Source: Piliocolobus tephrosceles | Taxonomy: Eukaryota > Chordata > Mammalia > Primates > Cercopithecidae | Reading direction: 5' to 3' | Assembly: GCF_002776525.5 (NCBI RefSeq) | Contig: NC_045441.1 | Location: 122,942,275-123,006,274 of the forward strand | DNA length: 64,000 nt | Shown here: in pieces, positions 45,012-56,464 of the stretch | How the letters are laid out: each line of letters starts with the position of its first letter | How positions within the stretch are numbered: position 1 is the first letter of the stretch | The notes under the pieces: model-generated | The model's input: the letters and a program-made list of their open reading frames with translations, nothing else | The model's database searches: none | What the model was told of the DNA's origin: nothing | Position numbers and translations under genes: made by a program

Positions 45012-45287
45012 TTAGGGAAGTCTGGGAGGGTTACAGCTATGTTTAAGAATCTGATGACAGCCATGGACTGTGGACTAACACTTGTGTGCCCAGACCCAGG
45101 CAGTTTACTCATAGCGTCGGGCAATTCACAGACCACACGGTAAGGATCCTGATTTGGAAGATCTACCACCATTCTGTTTGGCTCTTGTGGTTTGGACGTT
45201 CCTTTCAGACTTGATGAATTTTCACATTTGTTTCAACTCAGATTAAACAGCTCGCACTGTTTCATCATTTAAAATGCCGTAAAACAA
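45012..45287 (+). repeat. Local duplication, copy B
   Basis: Partner of 43702-43977, same orientation, 1310 bp downstream. Differences are spread evenly with only 1-3-base gaps. It ends at an S-type Alu at the matching position. Confidence 0.85.
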
Positions 45288-45596
45288 GGCCGGGTGCAGT
45301 GGCTCGCGCCTGTAACCCTAACACTTTACAAGGCTGAGGTGGATCACCTGAGGTCAGGAATTGGAGACCAGCCTGGCCAACATGGTGAAACTGCGTCTCT
45401 ACTAAAAATACAAAAGTTAGCTGGGCGTGGTGACACATACCTGTAATCCCAGCTACCCAAGAGGCTGAGGCGGGAGAATCTCTGGTACCAGGAGGTGGAG
45501 GCTGCAGTGAGCTGAGATCACCTCTGCACTCCAACCTGGGGACAGAGCAACACTCCATCTCAAAAAAAGGTAAAAATAAAAATAAATAAATAAATA
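45288..45596 (+). mobile_element. Alu, S-type, sense
   Basis: GGCCGGGTGCAGTGGCTCGC start, GATCACCTGAGGTCAGGAAT and CCTGGCCAACATGGTGAAAC are S-type. The tail is (AAAT)n. TAAAACA before and TAAAACA after give a 7-base target duplication. Confidence 0.93.
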
Positions 45597-47089
45597 GCTC
45601 TAAAACAGCAGGATCAAGTTAATTCTGACTGTATTTATCAGGTACTTCACATAACTGTTGAACTGTGGGTCTCAAATATACAACTCCAAGAGGACTTTCA
45701 GCTTCACGTTACCCTTCTAAGAACAATAAAAATGCCCCCTTAGATTTGGTAGGTCTTTCCCTCCATATGTAGTCCTGATACAGCGAGAAACTGAAGAGGT
45801 AGATTCAAGGACCTTGAACTTCTCCTCATATATCTAGTTCATTTTTTTTGCTATTATCTAGTAGCAAAAACTAAAAAAAATTTAGGTTTAGTTTTTTAAA
45901 AACTAAAAAAAAAAAAAAAACCTGAATTGTCTAGTTCATTTTTTGGTTTGGGCTTTTTTGATACACTTTCCAGTTACTATAATCAGCTTTGAATCCTCTG
46001 TGATGCTTCTCATGTTCTTTATCCCTAGTTGGAAAAATAACTCTTTGAAGATACCTTTTCATGCACATTCAGGAGACATCAGTAATTTGGGTGATATTTT
46101 CATCTTTACTGTCTAGATGAGTCATAGACTGTGTATCTCTCCTGGTTTAAGTGGTGAATTCCTTCAGAAAGCCACTGACAGACTAACCCCTTGGCGACTG
46201 TCCTAGTAACATGGAAGCTACCTGGCCTCCTTAGTGAGCCCAGGAGAAGAACCTTATTCTTCTACTTTGGAGTTCTAACTTTATTTTCAGCGTTTGTGAA
46301 ATCTCAAAATTAAGTTACCTGTTTTTCTGATTTTGAACTTTAGTTACTAGGCTATTCCATCTCTTAGCACCTAAGAGGCACTACCCTCAGTTCGATATAT
46401 TCAGGTTTCAATTCCTTCAGCCCAGATGTTCCTTCTATCATTATATTAGTTCCCTTGGAAGCTATCCAGGCTGCTGCTAATAGCTTGAGTGTGTCACAAT
46501 CCACTGGCGCTTACCGTTGTCTCTTCAGTAGCAGAACTCTTGCCCCATTGAGTGAGCATCTCCCAATCGAATCACAATGGATGGTTTTCAAAGCAACTAC
46601 CCATTATGCATGTTTTCTTAACGGGTACATTGAAGACACTATTTATTCAAAAAACCTTTTTTTAAAAACTCAAGTATTGCACAAGCAAGCTCATATATAA
46701 CCATTGTTGAATAGAACTATTACCCTCAATAAATAAGAAATGATGACACCTAGAAAAGAGAGAACAATAGGTAATGGGTCTGCTTTTCCCTCTAACCACA
46801 ACCACGAAAGTATAATCCTCATTAAAGGGCTATAAAGTTGTCTGCTTTCTCGGTTCAGCACACTGATGTCTCCTTGCTTTTAGTGCTGTTTTAGTATGTT
46901 GACCCTCTGTTACCTGCAGCTGGGAGTTTATTAGTCTTTGTGGCCTTTGGGAATGAATATTCATAATGAGATAGTAGTGATGTTTCAGATCCTTTTTAAG
47001 GCCCCAAGAGAATTACTCTCAGCAACTCAGAAAACTGAGAAAAAGGCAAATCATGCCAGCATCCCATATTGAATCATGGAATGCGAGGC
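45597..47089. other. Unassigned DNA
   Basis: No repeat recognised apart from the small A/T rearrangement at 45866-45920. An 81-codon plus-strand frame (46455-46700) has no domain. Confidence 0.45.
45866..45920. repeat. Inverted-direct triplet of AAAAACTAAA
   Basis: AAAAACTAAA (45866), its reverse complement TTTAGTTTTT (45887) and AAAAACTAAA again (45898) lie within 55 bp, followed by an A run. Outside it, CTAGTTCATTTTTT occurs on both sides (45835, 45934). Confidence 0.7.
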
Positions 47090-47215
47090 TGTATTGCAAA
47101 GGACCTGGTGAGGAAACTGGAAGCCTAGGGCTACCCAGTTATGAATAGCACAGCCAGGCCAGAATCCAGGTCTTTCAACTCGCAGTCCAGATTCTTTCTG
47201 TGACATCGTATTGTC
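47090..47215 (-). repeat. MIR fragment, antisense
   Basis: TGGTGAGGAAACTGGAAGCC, CTACCCAGTTATGAATAGCA and GCCAGAATCCAGGTCTTTC follow reversed MIR. Confidence 0.65.
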
Positions 47216-48049
47216 TCCATAAGAATTCGCCTTTTCCATTCCTGAGGTTCTAACCTATGAAAAAGACAAAACGCCAAATATCTAAAATTAGAATTTGACC
47301 ATGACGGTAGAACTTATGTGACAAAGTTATTCAAGGAGGGTAGAGGAATAGAAAAGCATCTCTATCAACCGTGTAGTTTCTTAGAAGTAAACTCCGGTTA
47401 TATTTGGGAGCATTAATTTCACCAACTGTATCACATATTTTTTTTAAATTATCATTATTCACGTTTTAAAAACATCCTTAAGCTTATTCAGAGAGTCTAT
47501 GAAACACCTGTTAAATCATATTTACCCTTCTTAGAACAATAAAAATTGATCACTATGGTAGATGCAGTCGAGAATAAGGAAGACGTGTGATGATGCTTCC
47601 TTTTACTACTTTTTTCCTAATTGTATTATGAACATCCTATGAAGTTAAGGTAACTTCAATAAAATTCTTATGATTAGGTCTTAATTTATAATAGACACTT
47701 AAGCCTTAAAAGTTTTCAGTTAGATTCTACATAACTTTCTCCATAGGCAACCTCTTTTAGTCAGTGTGGTACTTCTTTAAATTCTTAATAAGCTCAGATC
47801 TGATGAAATAGCTGTTTTTCTTTCCCAACGTGACATCATTTGGATCCCAGACTGAGGCTGCCTTTTTCCTTGAGTGAATACCAATCAGATATATGGGTTG
47901 TGGGGGAAAGACTCTGGTGGAAATAGGGCCAGAGGACCACTCCTCCTGATCAAGGCTGCTCAGAAAGGTTCCTCAGTTCAGATGAACTGGATAGCTTTGC
48001 CTATTACAGGCATGGCATTGATGTAATAGTGGGTTAACAAGATTATTTT
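47216..48049. other. Unassigned DNA
   Basis: No repeat or gene recognised. TTACCCTTCTTAGAACAATA at 47520 nearly repeats a word at 45711; the flanks do not match. Confidence 0.45.
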
Positions 48050-48341
48050 GGCCAGGTGCGGCAGTGGCTCACCCCTGTAATCCCAGCACTTTGGGAGGCC
48101 GAGTTGGGCGGATCACAAGGTCAAGAGATGGAGACCATCCTGGCTAACATGATGAAACCCAGTCTCTACAAAAAATACAAAAATTAGCTGGGCATGGCGG
48201 CACGTACCTGTAGTCCCAGCTACTCTGGAGGCTGAGGCAGGAGAATTGCTTGAACCTGGGAGGCAGAGGTTGCAGTGAGCTGAGATTGTGCCACTGCATT
48301 CCATCCTGGTGATAGAGCGAGACTCCATTTCAAAATAAAAA
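48050..48341 (+). mobile_element. Alu, S-type, sense
   Basis: GGCCAGGTGCGGCAGTGGCT start with a small insertion, CACAAGGTCAAGAGATGGAG, AGAATTGCTTGAACCTGGG. Target-site duplication AAGATTATT is exact at 48039-48047 and 48342-48350. Confidence 0.94.
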
Positions 48342-48350
48342 AAGATTATT

Positions 48351-49337
48351 CGTAGTAATCTATGTCTTTGGGTTTATTTGGAAGACACCTGACTTCATCG
48401 AAGGCTCCTTCCCCAGTTACGTGCCTGGGAAACTAATTATTCAGTCGGAGGGTAATGAAAGACCCTGCCATCTGTCTGCTGACTTAATGGAGTGTCAGCA
48501 TATCCCAAATAGGGAGTAATTGGATTGACAGACACAAAGTCAGTTATTAGACTGGTATTATCTGATTGGAAAAAAGCAGCCAGAGAAGCATACAACTGTA
48601 GCAAAAACTAATCTGATGATGTCTGTTGTTCTGGGAATGCAGAATCCAACACACAGAATGCACGGGCTTTGAAACCCCTGACCGCCTTAGAAACGTTTGG
48701 AGTTCCTTCTCTCAGAATTCATCTCTGTATTCTTATTACAAATCATTATAATGCAATCGAATAAAACACAGTTTGCATAAAGATGGGGCCCATTTATAAA
48801 ACTGTCACCACAGCCACTCTATTAATAGAGCCATTTTAAAGATTTATTGTGAGCATATGTTACTTTTTACAGGGGGCCAGATTGAGAGCCGCAGGATTTG
48901 AACATGGAAGAATGTGCTACTGGTGATAATTCAAAAAAAATTAAAGCTATTCTGCCCAAGTAATATCATTAGACTGGTACTCTTCTCTTTTCAGGTGTGA
49001 TTATCAAAGATCAATCTTAATGAGGCATTAAGGACAGGTGACAAGGTCTAGAGCAGTGCTACATAACTACTTTTTTAAGTTCACAGATTCTAGTTTTACT
49101 TCCTGGGACCGCTAGAGGTCAGGGAACACAATGGATGGGCTAAATATAAGGGTTTGGAAGCAGAACTGGGTTATGAGCTTTATTCTCCTTTGAAAAACTG
49201 TGGCTGCATGTGTCTGGTGGGGAAGAAGTAGTAAAGACATCATCTCTAGTCATTCACTATTGATTCAGTGAGAGTCACAGCCCTGCTCTATAGGATTCCT
49301 AGAATCTCTAGTCCTTGGAGTTTATGCAAAGAGCTAG
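48351..49337. other. Repeat-free tract, best candidate for conserved regulatory DNA
   Basis: About 1 kb with no recognised repeat and dense regulatory-type words: GAAACTAATTATTCAG, GGGAGTAATTGGATTGACAG (HOX/PBX/TGIF-like), GCAAAAACTAATCTGATG, ACAGTTTGCATAAAG (POU-like), TCTATTAATAGAGCC. A CTCF-like CCGCTAGAGGTCAG lies at 49109-49122. Function is inference. Confidence 0.35.
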
Positions 49338-49640
49338 ACAGTTTCACAAGCTAGGTTCTAGGTATACAGCTGTGAATCCATCTAACACCCTGCCCTCATG
49401 GGGCCTACTTTCCAGTAAGGCAAATGAAAAGTAAACAAAGTCAGTGCATGTGGTATCAGATTATAAGTGCTGTAAAGGAAAAAAAAGGCAGTGAAGGGAG
49501 ATGGTGAATGATCTTAAGAAGGTGATGTATGTCCTGGCACCCTACTGAAGTCAGCAAGTGAGTTGTGTAACTGTCTGGAGGAAGAGCAGGCCAGGCAGAG
49601 GGACCAGGACTTTCAGAGGCCCAAGCAAATTATAAATATT
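49338..49640 (-). repeat. L2 3' end, antisense
   Basis: GGTTCTAGGTATACAGCTGT, CCCTGCCCTCATGGGGCC, TACTTTCCAGTAAGGCAAAT, GATTATAAGTGCTGTAAAGG and GCAGGCCAGGCAGAGGGAC are reversed L2 in order. Best preserved L2 end here. Confidence 0.8.
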
Positions 49641-49999
49641 TTTGTCAGTCCTACCACCAAGAAACCAGCTGCTTCCAGATTCCTTTGCCTGATAATATTA
49701 GAGTTAGTCCTCAACATTTCTTATTTGTAAGTTAGGAAATACAGAAAATATACATGAGAAGGTACTGTAATCTATAAATAATACATAAACGTAAGATATT
49801 GTTAGTAAGCTCCAAATAAGCTTTAGAGATCTCCATCATTATAATCTGAGTCATTAAAAGCTTTGAGGGAATTCCCACTTAAAGAGACCAACTCTGTGGT
49901 GATATCACTTTTATCACACAAACCTTTTAGCAGTAATTAATTTTCTTGGCATATTTACAAATAAATAAACAAACGAATTACTTGTTAGTAATATTACCT
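49641..49999. other. Unassigned AT-rich DNA
   Basis: I recognise no gene or repeat here. Confidence 0.5.
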
Positions 50000-50235
50000 G
50001 CCATATAATGAGTGCTACCATATTTCAGACACTGTTTATAGACACTAGGTGAATTTAAGGTACGACTGCAATACATACATCACTGCCAACCTTATAATAA
50101 CCCTGCAAGGCAGATATTATTTCCTTATTTTACAGATTAGGAGCCTGAGTGGTCAGAAAAGTGCCACAGTTAACTATCTGGGAGAGCTGAAATTCCAACC
50201 TAGGCCTGTCTGACCTCAAACCCTGCGGCCTGTCC
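50000..50235 (-). repeat. MIR SINE, antisense
   Basis: ACCTTATAATAACCCTGCAA, GATATTATTTCCTTATTTTA, CAGATTAGGAGCCTGAGTGG and TCCAACCTAGGCCTGTCTGA are in reversed MIR order. Confidence 0.8.
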
Positions 50236-50269
50236 TGTATATTATGTTGCTCAAAAGATCATACCATTG

Positions 50270-50410
50270 AGTTCTTAGTATGAGTGGCACACTGTGTTAG
50301 GAACCATGAGAAAGACAGAAAAAAAATAAAAGCACAATCCCTGTACTCAGAGACATGAAAATATAGTTGGGGAGAGGTAATTTTAAGAGAAATAACAGAG
50401 GGCAGAGAAA
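50270..50410 (-). repeat. L2 fragment, antisense
   Basis: GGCACACTGTGTTAGGAACC, CACAATCCCTGTACTCAGAG and ATATAGTTGGGGAGAGG resemble the reversed L2 end. Confidence 0.5.
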
Positions 50411-51034
50411 GAAGAGTTATAAACACATCATTGCATTCCTTGGACTGTGAAAGCTAGGGAACAGAAAGAGATTAATGTAGACTACAGACAATAAGCCTTA
50501 AGCTGCAATTTTGAGAGACAGGTAAAATTCAGGTGATCTCTGTCATAGAGTTCCAATCATATATGGATGTTAGAATCTACTCCTGTACCTAGGATGAAAA
50601 TCAGATATCATCATGATTACCTGTGAAAATTGCTTAGCAAGAGATGAACTACTGTCTCTCACTATGGTAAATATAACCCAGCTACGTTTTCCTCCAATTT
50701 TATACCCCTTTGGTTAAACTCCAAAAGAAGTATTCCCCCTGTGAATAATTATGTCACAGAAAAAATGCACATTTTAAGTACTAGATCACACAGTCACACT
50801 TAGGGTGACTGGAGTCTAACACCATGAAAGACATCCAGGAGCTGAGTCTGATTGAGGGACCTGGATTGGTGCCTCCCTGTCCTGCATACTGTGGGACACA
50901 TTCTCATCGAGTGGAATGGCAGGCCAAATACCTTGTTGTATTTGCATTGCCCTGTCCCTCTCAGCCCATGCACCACTGATTTCATGTATATTAAATATGG
51001 GTATTCTAAAACCTCACTGAAGTGGAGTATGTTC
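50411..51034. other. Unassigned DNA
   Basis: Nothing recognised. Two 61-codon frames on opposite strands overlap here (50800-51037) and have no domain. Confidence 0.45.
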
Positions 51035-51470
51035 TAAACAAGTAGAAAAACATAAGCAAAAGAACCAGGGCAGAAATAATTTCAGATTCTCCTGAAATCA
51101 TCAAATGGCCTTTATGCAGAGATATGGGAAAGTAACGCAGCCTGATCCTAAGAGGGCCATGAAAACCAGAGAGAAAATTAGAGATTCATAAGATGGAAGT
51201 AAAAACCATTGAAAGTTTTAGAGAAATGAAATATACTGTGAAAACGTGATGCAAATTAGTCTAGTGGTGAAATGTAGGGTGGGTAGTGAAGTAGGAATGG
51301 AAAAGACCAGACCAGAGACACTTATAATCTAGAAGAAGGTATGGACTAGAATTAGATAATTTCTAGAGATGGGACTTGTTTGGAGATTGCTTTTCACCTT
51401 ACTTAATCTCATTAATGTGATTTAAAGGAAATAATGGACACTCGAAGGAGCAGGTTAAATACCAAGAACT
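51035..51470 (-). repeat. Possible L2 internal segment, antisense
   Basis: ACCATTGAAAGTTTTAGAG, GAAAACGTGATGCAAATTAG and GGGTGGGTAGTGAAGTAGG loosely follow reversed L2 internal sequence. Confidence 0.35.
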
Positions 51471-51512
51471 TAGTGAGTCAGGTAGCTGTCGCTTTTTAGA
51501 ATGCACTTTTTT

Positions 51513-51564
51513 CATCCATCCTTTCATCCATCCATCCATCCATTCATCTACCCATCCATCCACC
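51513..51564. repeat. (CATC)n microsatellite
   Basis: Imperfect tetranucleotide CATC/CATT repeat with interruptions. Confidence 0.95.
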
Positions 51565-51566
51565 TG

Positions 51567-53519
51567 TCATATTTTCTTTCCTCCCTCTCTACATTTATAC
51601 TTAGGGTCAAACATATCACTTCCCCAGATGAGAGTGTCAGCTTAGCACTCTAAAATGCTGGTGGTACTAAATTAGGTAATGAATGTAAAAATGACTAAAA
51701 AATTCTGAAAACAAATTTGAAATGTTATTATCCAGTTGTCATCCTTTTGAAGTCTCTTAAAGTCACATTTAAAGTAGGTAGATTTATATATTACTTGTAC
51801 TTTTGGAAATAAATATATCCTTCAATCATTCTAATAGTTTTTAACTATTCTGATTCCTTCTGAAAAGTAAAAGTTTTCCAGTTTTGTTTTAATAACATTC
51901 CTTTTATTGTCCTCATAAAGCAGTATTAAGTAATCGTCACATTATTAAGTAGTATTTCTGCACTGAATTTTCAGTCCTCTGATGATAGATTTTCTTTCTT
52001 TTGTTTCAAAAGTTGAAGCAATCTTAGGAACAATAGTCAAAAATAATTCGTTTAGGGAAACATTTCACAAAGATCCCCTGGTCATTGCTTTCAAAGTTTA
52101 GATGACCCAAGTAATGGACAGTGTTGACGTCTAGTCATAACTTCAGTGTGGGTAGGCAGGCATCTTCTCTTCTCTAATAACGATATTACAAAGTGTCAAG
52201 CATACATAAATTTTCAAATCTGAGCATGAAATACAAGTTTTTTAAAGATAATGTCATGCTTCTGTTCCATTCCAATGTTTTAACTTACATAAATTATCTT
52301 GGGGAATACAGTGGCTCAAGCTTGCGGTTGAAGTTGATCAAGTCCTTCTTTTGATGAGTGAGTAAGTGAATAAAGGGATACCCATGTCTGCTCAGAACCA
52401 TCTTTGATTCGACCTTATGAATAGCACAGATATGTCCTCTATAATGACCTAAAGAAATAAGAAAAAAATTGTTAGTATCTCATTCTGTCACCTCCACTGA
52501 GATGCCTGTAGCAAGATAATGAATTATATATTATCAGGAAATGATCCATGTAGTGTAAGGGTAGGCAAAACATCTACCACCCTCAACTTTTAATTCATTT
52601 TCTCTCACTAATGGTCTCTTTTTATTCAGCATGCTATTGAGGATTTTCCTGAAACCATGACAGAAGGAATGAACTCTACCTTCAATTATTTATGGTTTAA
52701 ATAAATGCAAATAAGACTTTCTGGCTAGCTGTGCTGATACTCATTAATAAATATTTCACTGGGTATTAGGAAGATTCAGATTGACTAAATGAGGCTCTTC
52801 TTCAATATAAACAAAAGCCCTTGTGTTTTTAGCTGCTGTGCAGGCCTGATTCTCATGTCTGGCCTTCATTAAGGCAGATGAATGTTAGATGGGTGCATCA
52901 ACACAGGGATGGATCCTGTGGGAACCTGAGTCGGCGGGGGGTTCTGCAGTGAAATAATCCTCTAGTTAAACCAGATTTAATCTCATTAGCAGGGTAATTG
53001 TGCTGTTAGGGGAAATGGCCAACCAGGTTACAGAGAAACCCACATAGTCTATTTATTCTTTGACTTCTGTCATTGGAGAACTCAGAGGCAAAAGATGCAG
53101 ATTTTGTGCTCAGCCTACTGTTGTGGTTAAGTCTTAGAAAAATCTCAGATCTTTCACAGTTGCCAGAACCTGTGTATAGCATTGATCATGTCCTACCCAT
53201 TTTGGGATCCTTTCCTATATAAATTAACACACCAATAGTACAAGTTCCTGTCGTGTTGCTCCTTTTTATATGCGCATTTTGCCCACCCACTTTTCCAACA
53301 AGGTTATACACATCAGACTTTGCTAGTGTTTTTAAACTGTTCAGGATATAGTAGTACATCAGAAAGTTCTAAAACTACCAAAATATCTAAAACTTAGTTA
53401 TGAAAAATGAGCCTTTCCGTATTTCTGCTCCTTGGGAAATTTTCTAGAATCTTTGAACCTGTGGGCCATGTATTTTACATTCCTCTGGATTTACAGGCAT
53501 TATGGACTTTGCCATTTTT
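51567..53519. other. Repeat-poor tract, possible conserved DNA
   Basis: No repeat recognised over about 1.9 kb. Part 52640-53060 has CTCATTAATAAATATTTCAC, TAAACCAGATTTAATCTCAT, TAGCAGGGTAATTGTGCTG and a G-rich patch (GAGTCGGCGGGGGG) near 52928. Candidate regulatory DNA only. Confidence 0.35.
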
Positions 53520-53765
53520 AGGATGTGGTATAGAAGAAAGAATGGTGGACTAATTAGGAACCAGATCTGGCTTCAAGATACAGTCTGAAAGCTTGATAGC
53601 AGTGTGATCTTAAGTAAATTACTTATATTTTCTGAACTGTAATTTCCTCATATGTAAAATGGAAATAATTATCACTGTCAAAACAGCCCCCAAAGCAGAA
53701 TGAGGGTCAAGTATGTGAAAGTCTTTTGTAAGCGCTAACATGCACTGTAGATATGAGCAATAATC
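53520..53765 (+). repeat. MIR SINE
   Basis: AAGAATGGTGGACTAATTAG, GCAGTGTGATCTTAAGTAAA, TTTCTGAACTGTAATTTCCT, CATATGTAAAATGGAAATAA and TTTTGTAAGCGCTAACATG are in MIR order. Confidence 0.8.
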
Positions 53766-53779
53766 GTGCATCCACTTGA

Positions 53780-53855
53780 CTTACATGACTTGGCATTCCT
53801 AGCTTCTAGGGCACAGCTTGCATATGGTCAGTAAATGTTAGTTGAATTAATACTT
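53780..53855 (+). repeat. L2 3' end fragment
   Basis: CTAGCTTCTAGGGCACAGCT, TGCATATGGTCAGTAAATGT and TAGTTGAATTAATAC fit the sense L2 end. Confidence 0.5.
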
Positions 53856-53986
53856 AGATATTTGGTAGGCTTACTGTCATGTTTCAGGTTGTTGCTGGGA
53901 TCTTACATGAATAACTATTGCTGAGAATTTGTCAAAACCAAACAGTAAAATGGATGCTGCTCCATATTTTTTAAAAAGAGCAAATA

Positions 53987-54272
53987 GGCCAGGCGTGGTG
54001 GCTCACACCTGTAATTACAGCACTTTGGGAGGCTGAGACAGACAGATCACCTGAGGTCAGGAGTTTGAGACCAGCCTGCCCAACATGATGAAAGCCCATT
54101 TCTACTAAAAACACAAAAAATTAGCTGGATGTGGTGGCTGGCACTTGTAATCCCAGCTACTCGGGAGGCTGAGGCAGGAGAATTGCTTGGACCCGGGAGG
54201 CGGAGGTTGCAGTGAGCCAAGATCAGGCCACTGCACTCCAGCCTGGGTAACAAGAGCAAAACTCCATCTCAA

Positions 54273-54298
<26 letters not shown>
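53987..54298 (+). mobile_element. Alu, S-type, sense
   Basis: GGCCAGGCGTGGTGGCTCAC start, GATCACCTGAGGTCAGGAGT, GAGAATTGCTTGGACCCGG, long A tail. AGAGCAAATA (before) and AGAGAAAATA (after the GA run) are the likely target duplication. Minus-strand frames at 54047-54516 are Alu plus flank. Confidence 0.94.
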
Positions 54299-54303
<5 letters not shown>

Positions 54304-54320
54304 GAGAGAGAGAGAGAGAA
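54299..54320. repeat. (GA)n at the Alu tail junction
   Basis: About ten GA units between the A tail and AAAATA. They could have grown from the AAAAAGAG of the duplicated target. Confidence 0.9.
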
Positions 54321-56464
54321 AATACAGTGAATACCTCCTGTCCAAGAAGGGCTTATTATATTGCCTCCAAAACAAGATATGCATGTCGAAATGACAACAA
54401 CAAAAAAACACTTCTAAAGACATGAATAAGTGAATGTACTGAAGTAATGAACTGAATACATAAATGGTAAATGCAAAACTAACTTTTGTGCTTGTGGCTA
54501 TCATGCCTGTTGCCATAAATTTTTATTGTTAGCCTTATAACAATGGACAATTTTATGAATACTATCATATTTAAAATCAACTGTGTTAGAACTCGCTGCC
54601 AATATGATGGCTAGAAATTTTTTCACAAGTTTTATCTGAGCCAAAGTAGTTTTCTGAAATAATTTTTTCCATTAAGATGTATTTTGTGTTTGTGTTATGA
54701 TAAAGCATATATTTCTTGTATTTTTCCATTACTTTGAAAACAGGAAACATTTCTCAGATGAAACCAGGGCTTATACTGGAGTTTTGTTGTTTTATTTTTT
54801 TAAATGTACAAACTATTTCTACAGGCTTTTTCTGTCTCTTACATATTCTGCTGAGTATAACACACTGGGCAGAGTCACCTGATTGCAAACATTGACTCTT
54901 GCTTGGACAGCTGTTTTATCTTCTGTGAGTTTTAGGAATTTGTCATCAACATAATCCAAAAGAATATCAGTTCTGCAGGAACTGATAATATTGTAATCAA
55001 AATACTTCTACAGGGCCTAGTTTTTCTTAGAAAATGATGCATATTCTATCATTTTAATGCCTATATACAATTGATAGATATTCACTTGCAAGTAATCAGT
55101 TAGACAGGAAGATACCTTTTCTTTATTATCCTGTATAGAGATGTAATAATCTATACTTTTCTACATCTCAGATTTGTAAGCAGAGTTTTTAACTCTGATT
55201 TAGCCTTACAGGGGATATGAAAACATAAATAAAATAGAAAGGTGGAAATACTAAAGTATTTAATTCCTATGTAATAAGTGGACCTATTTATGAAATTAAC
55301 TATAAAGAAGAATTTAACACTGATGCCTCTTGAAGGAACAAATAACTGTAAGAATGGAATGCTGGCTGAGATGGCTTAAAATATTTAGCTTGGTTTACTG
55401 TTAGTTCACTTTCGATGTAAATTTGATGTTACTCCAACCCATTTTGTTATGTTGAAATCCTGATAGTGTGATGTTTCAATAGATGGCCCAAAGTGAGACG
55501 CTAAAAGGCAATAATCTCTTCTAAGTAGGAAAGGGCTCTGGAGGAGGTAAATTTGAGAAAAACTCTGAACCATCGTAGAAAAATAACTTTGTGAATACTG
55601 TTGCAAGATAATTGTAGATATTTTTCAGGCAAAGTGTAGATGTGGGAACAGAGAAAGAAACCAACAGTGATATGAGAAGATGATCCTGGCTTACCTGAAT
55701 TAATGATCAAGTTGTGTGAATACAGGAAAACAAAAACAGAAAAGTTTAAGGGACAAGACTTATTGCCTGTCTGTGACTCATATCATTAGTGACTACTTTT
55801 TTCTTAGGGCACTGTGCATTCAGAACACTTTGCCAGTTAATCAAGTGATAGTAAACATAAGAGTGCGATAAGAAATAATAAGAAATAAGAAATAAATAAA
55901 TAAATAATAGTAAACTAAGTTCAGCAATAAGGGTGGTTGCCAAATAGGCTCATTAGAGATCATTCAGACTTAAGTTTTCCAAAGCATTCATTTATTAAAT
56001 GTAATGCAATCCATCCTGTTGAAAAAGAGTGGAAGAACCATGGAGCCAGTTTGTTTCTTCCAGACAGTATATACTATAATTTTATCCTAGTAGGTACACA
56101 AGTCAGTCACGTTTTCGACATAAGAAATACTTCCAGACTTTAACTTCTGTTACTGATACCTGAGTAATGTTCAGCTTAGGCCAGCTTCACGAAATTTCAC
56201 GTTTGAGAAAAGGACTAGGTTTTAATTTGCTGATAGTTTGCCTTAAAAATGCCTCATATTGATGTGTTTAACATAGAACATGCATCATTTAACTTCACAA
56301 CTTTCTTTTTTTCTTTCACTATCTCTATTCCTTATCTTGCTTAGCCAGCCATATTTCTTTCCTAAAACATAGCTTTAAAATAATCTGTATATTGTATCCC
56401 CTTCAAGAAGGACTTACCTTTAAAGACAAGCCTAAACAAGCTATAAAAATAACAATATTATTTA
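54321..56464. other. Repeat-poor unassigned DNA
   Basis: Only an (AAAT)n-like run at 55871-55908 is evident. Short frames on both strands near 55406-56143 have no domains. Confidence 0.45.
55871..55908. repeat. (AAAT)n-like microsatellite
   Basis: AGAAATAATAAGAAATAAGA grading into AAATAAATAAATAAATAA. Confidence 0.9.

Noticed and set aside
45711..47545. Near-identical TTACCCTTCTNAGAACAATA words at 45711 and 47520
   Set aside because: Only about 25 bases match and the flanks differ, so chance or a tiny relic is the simplest reading.
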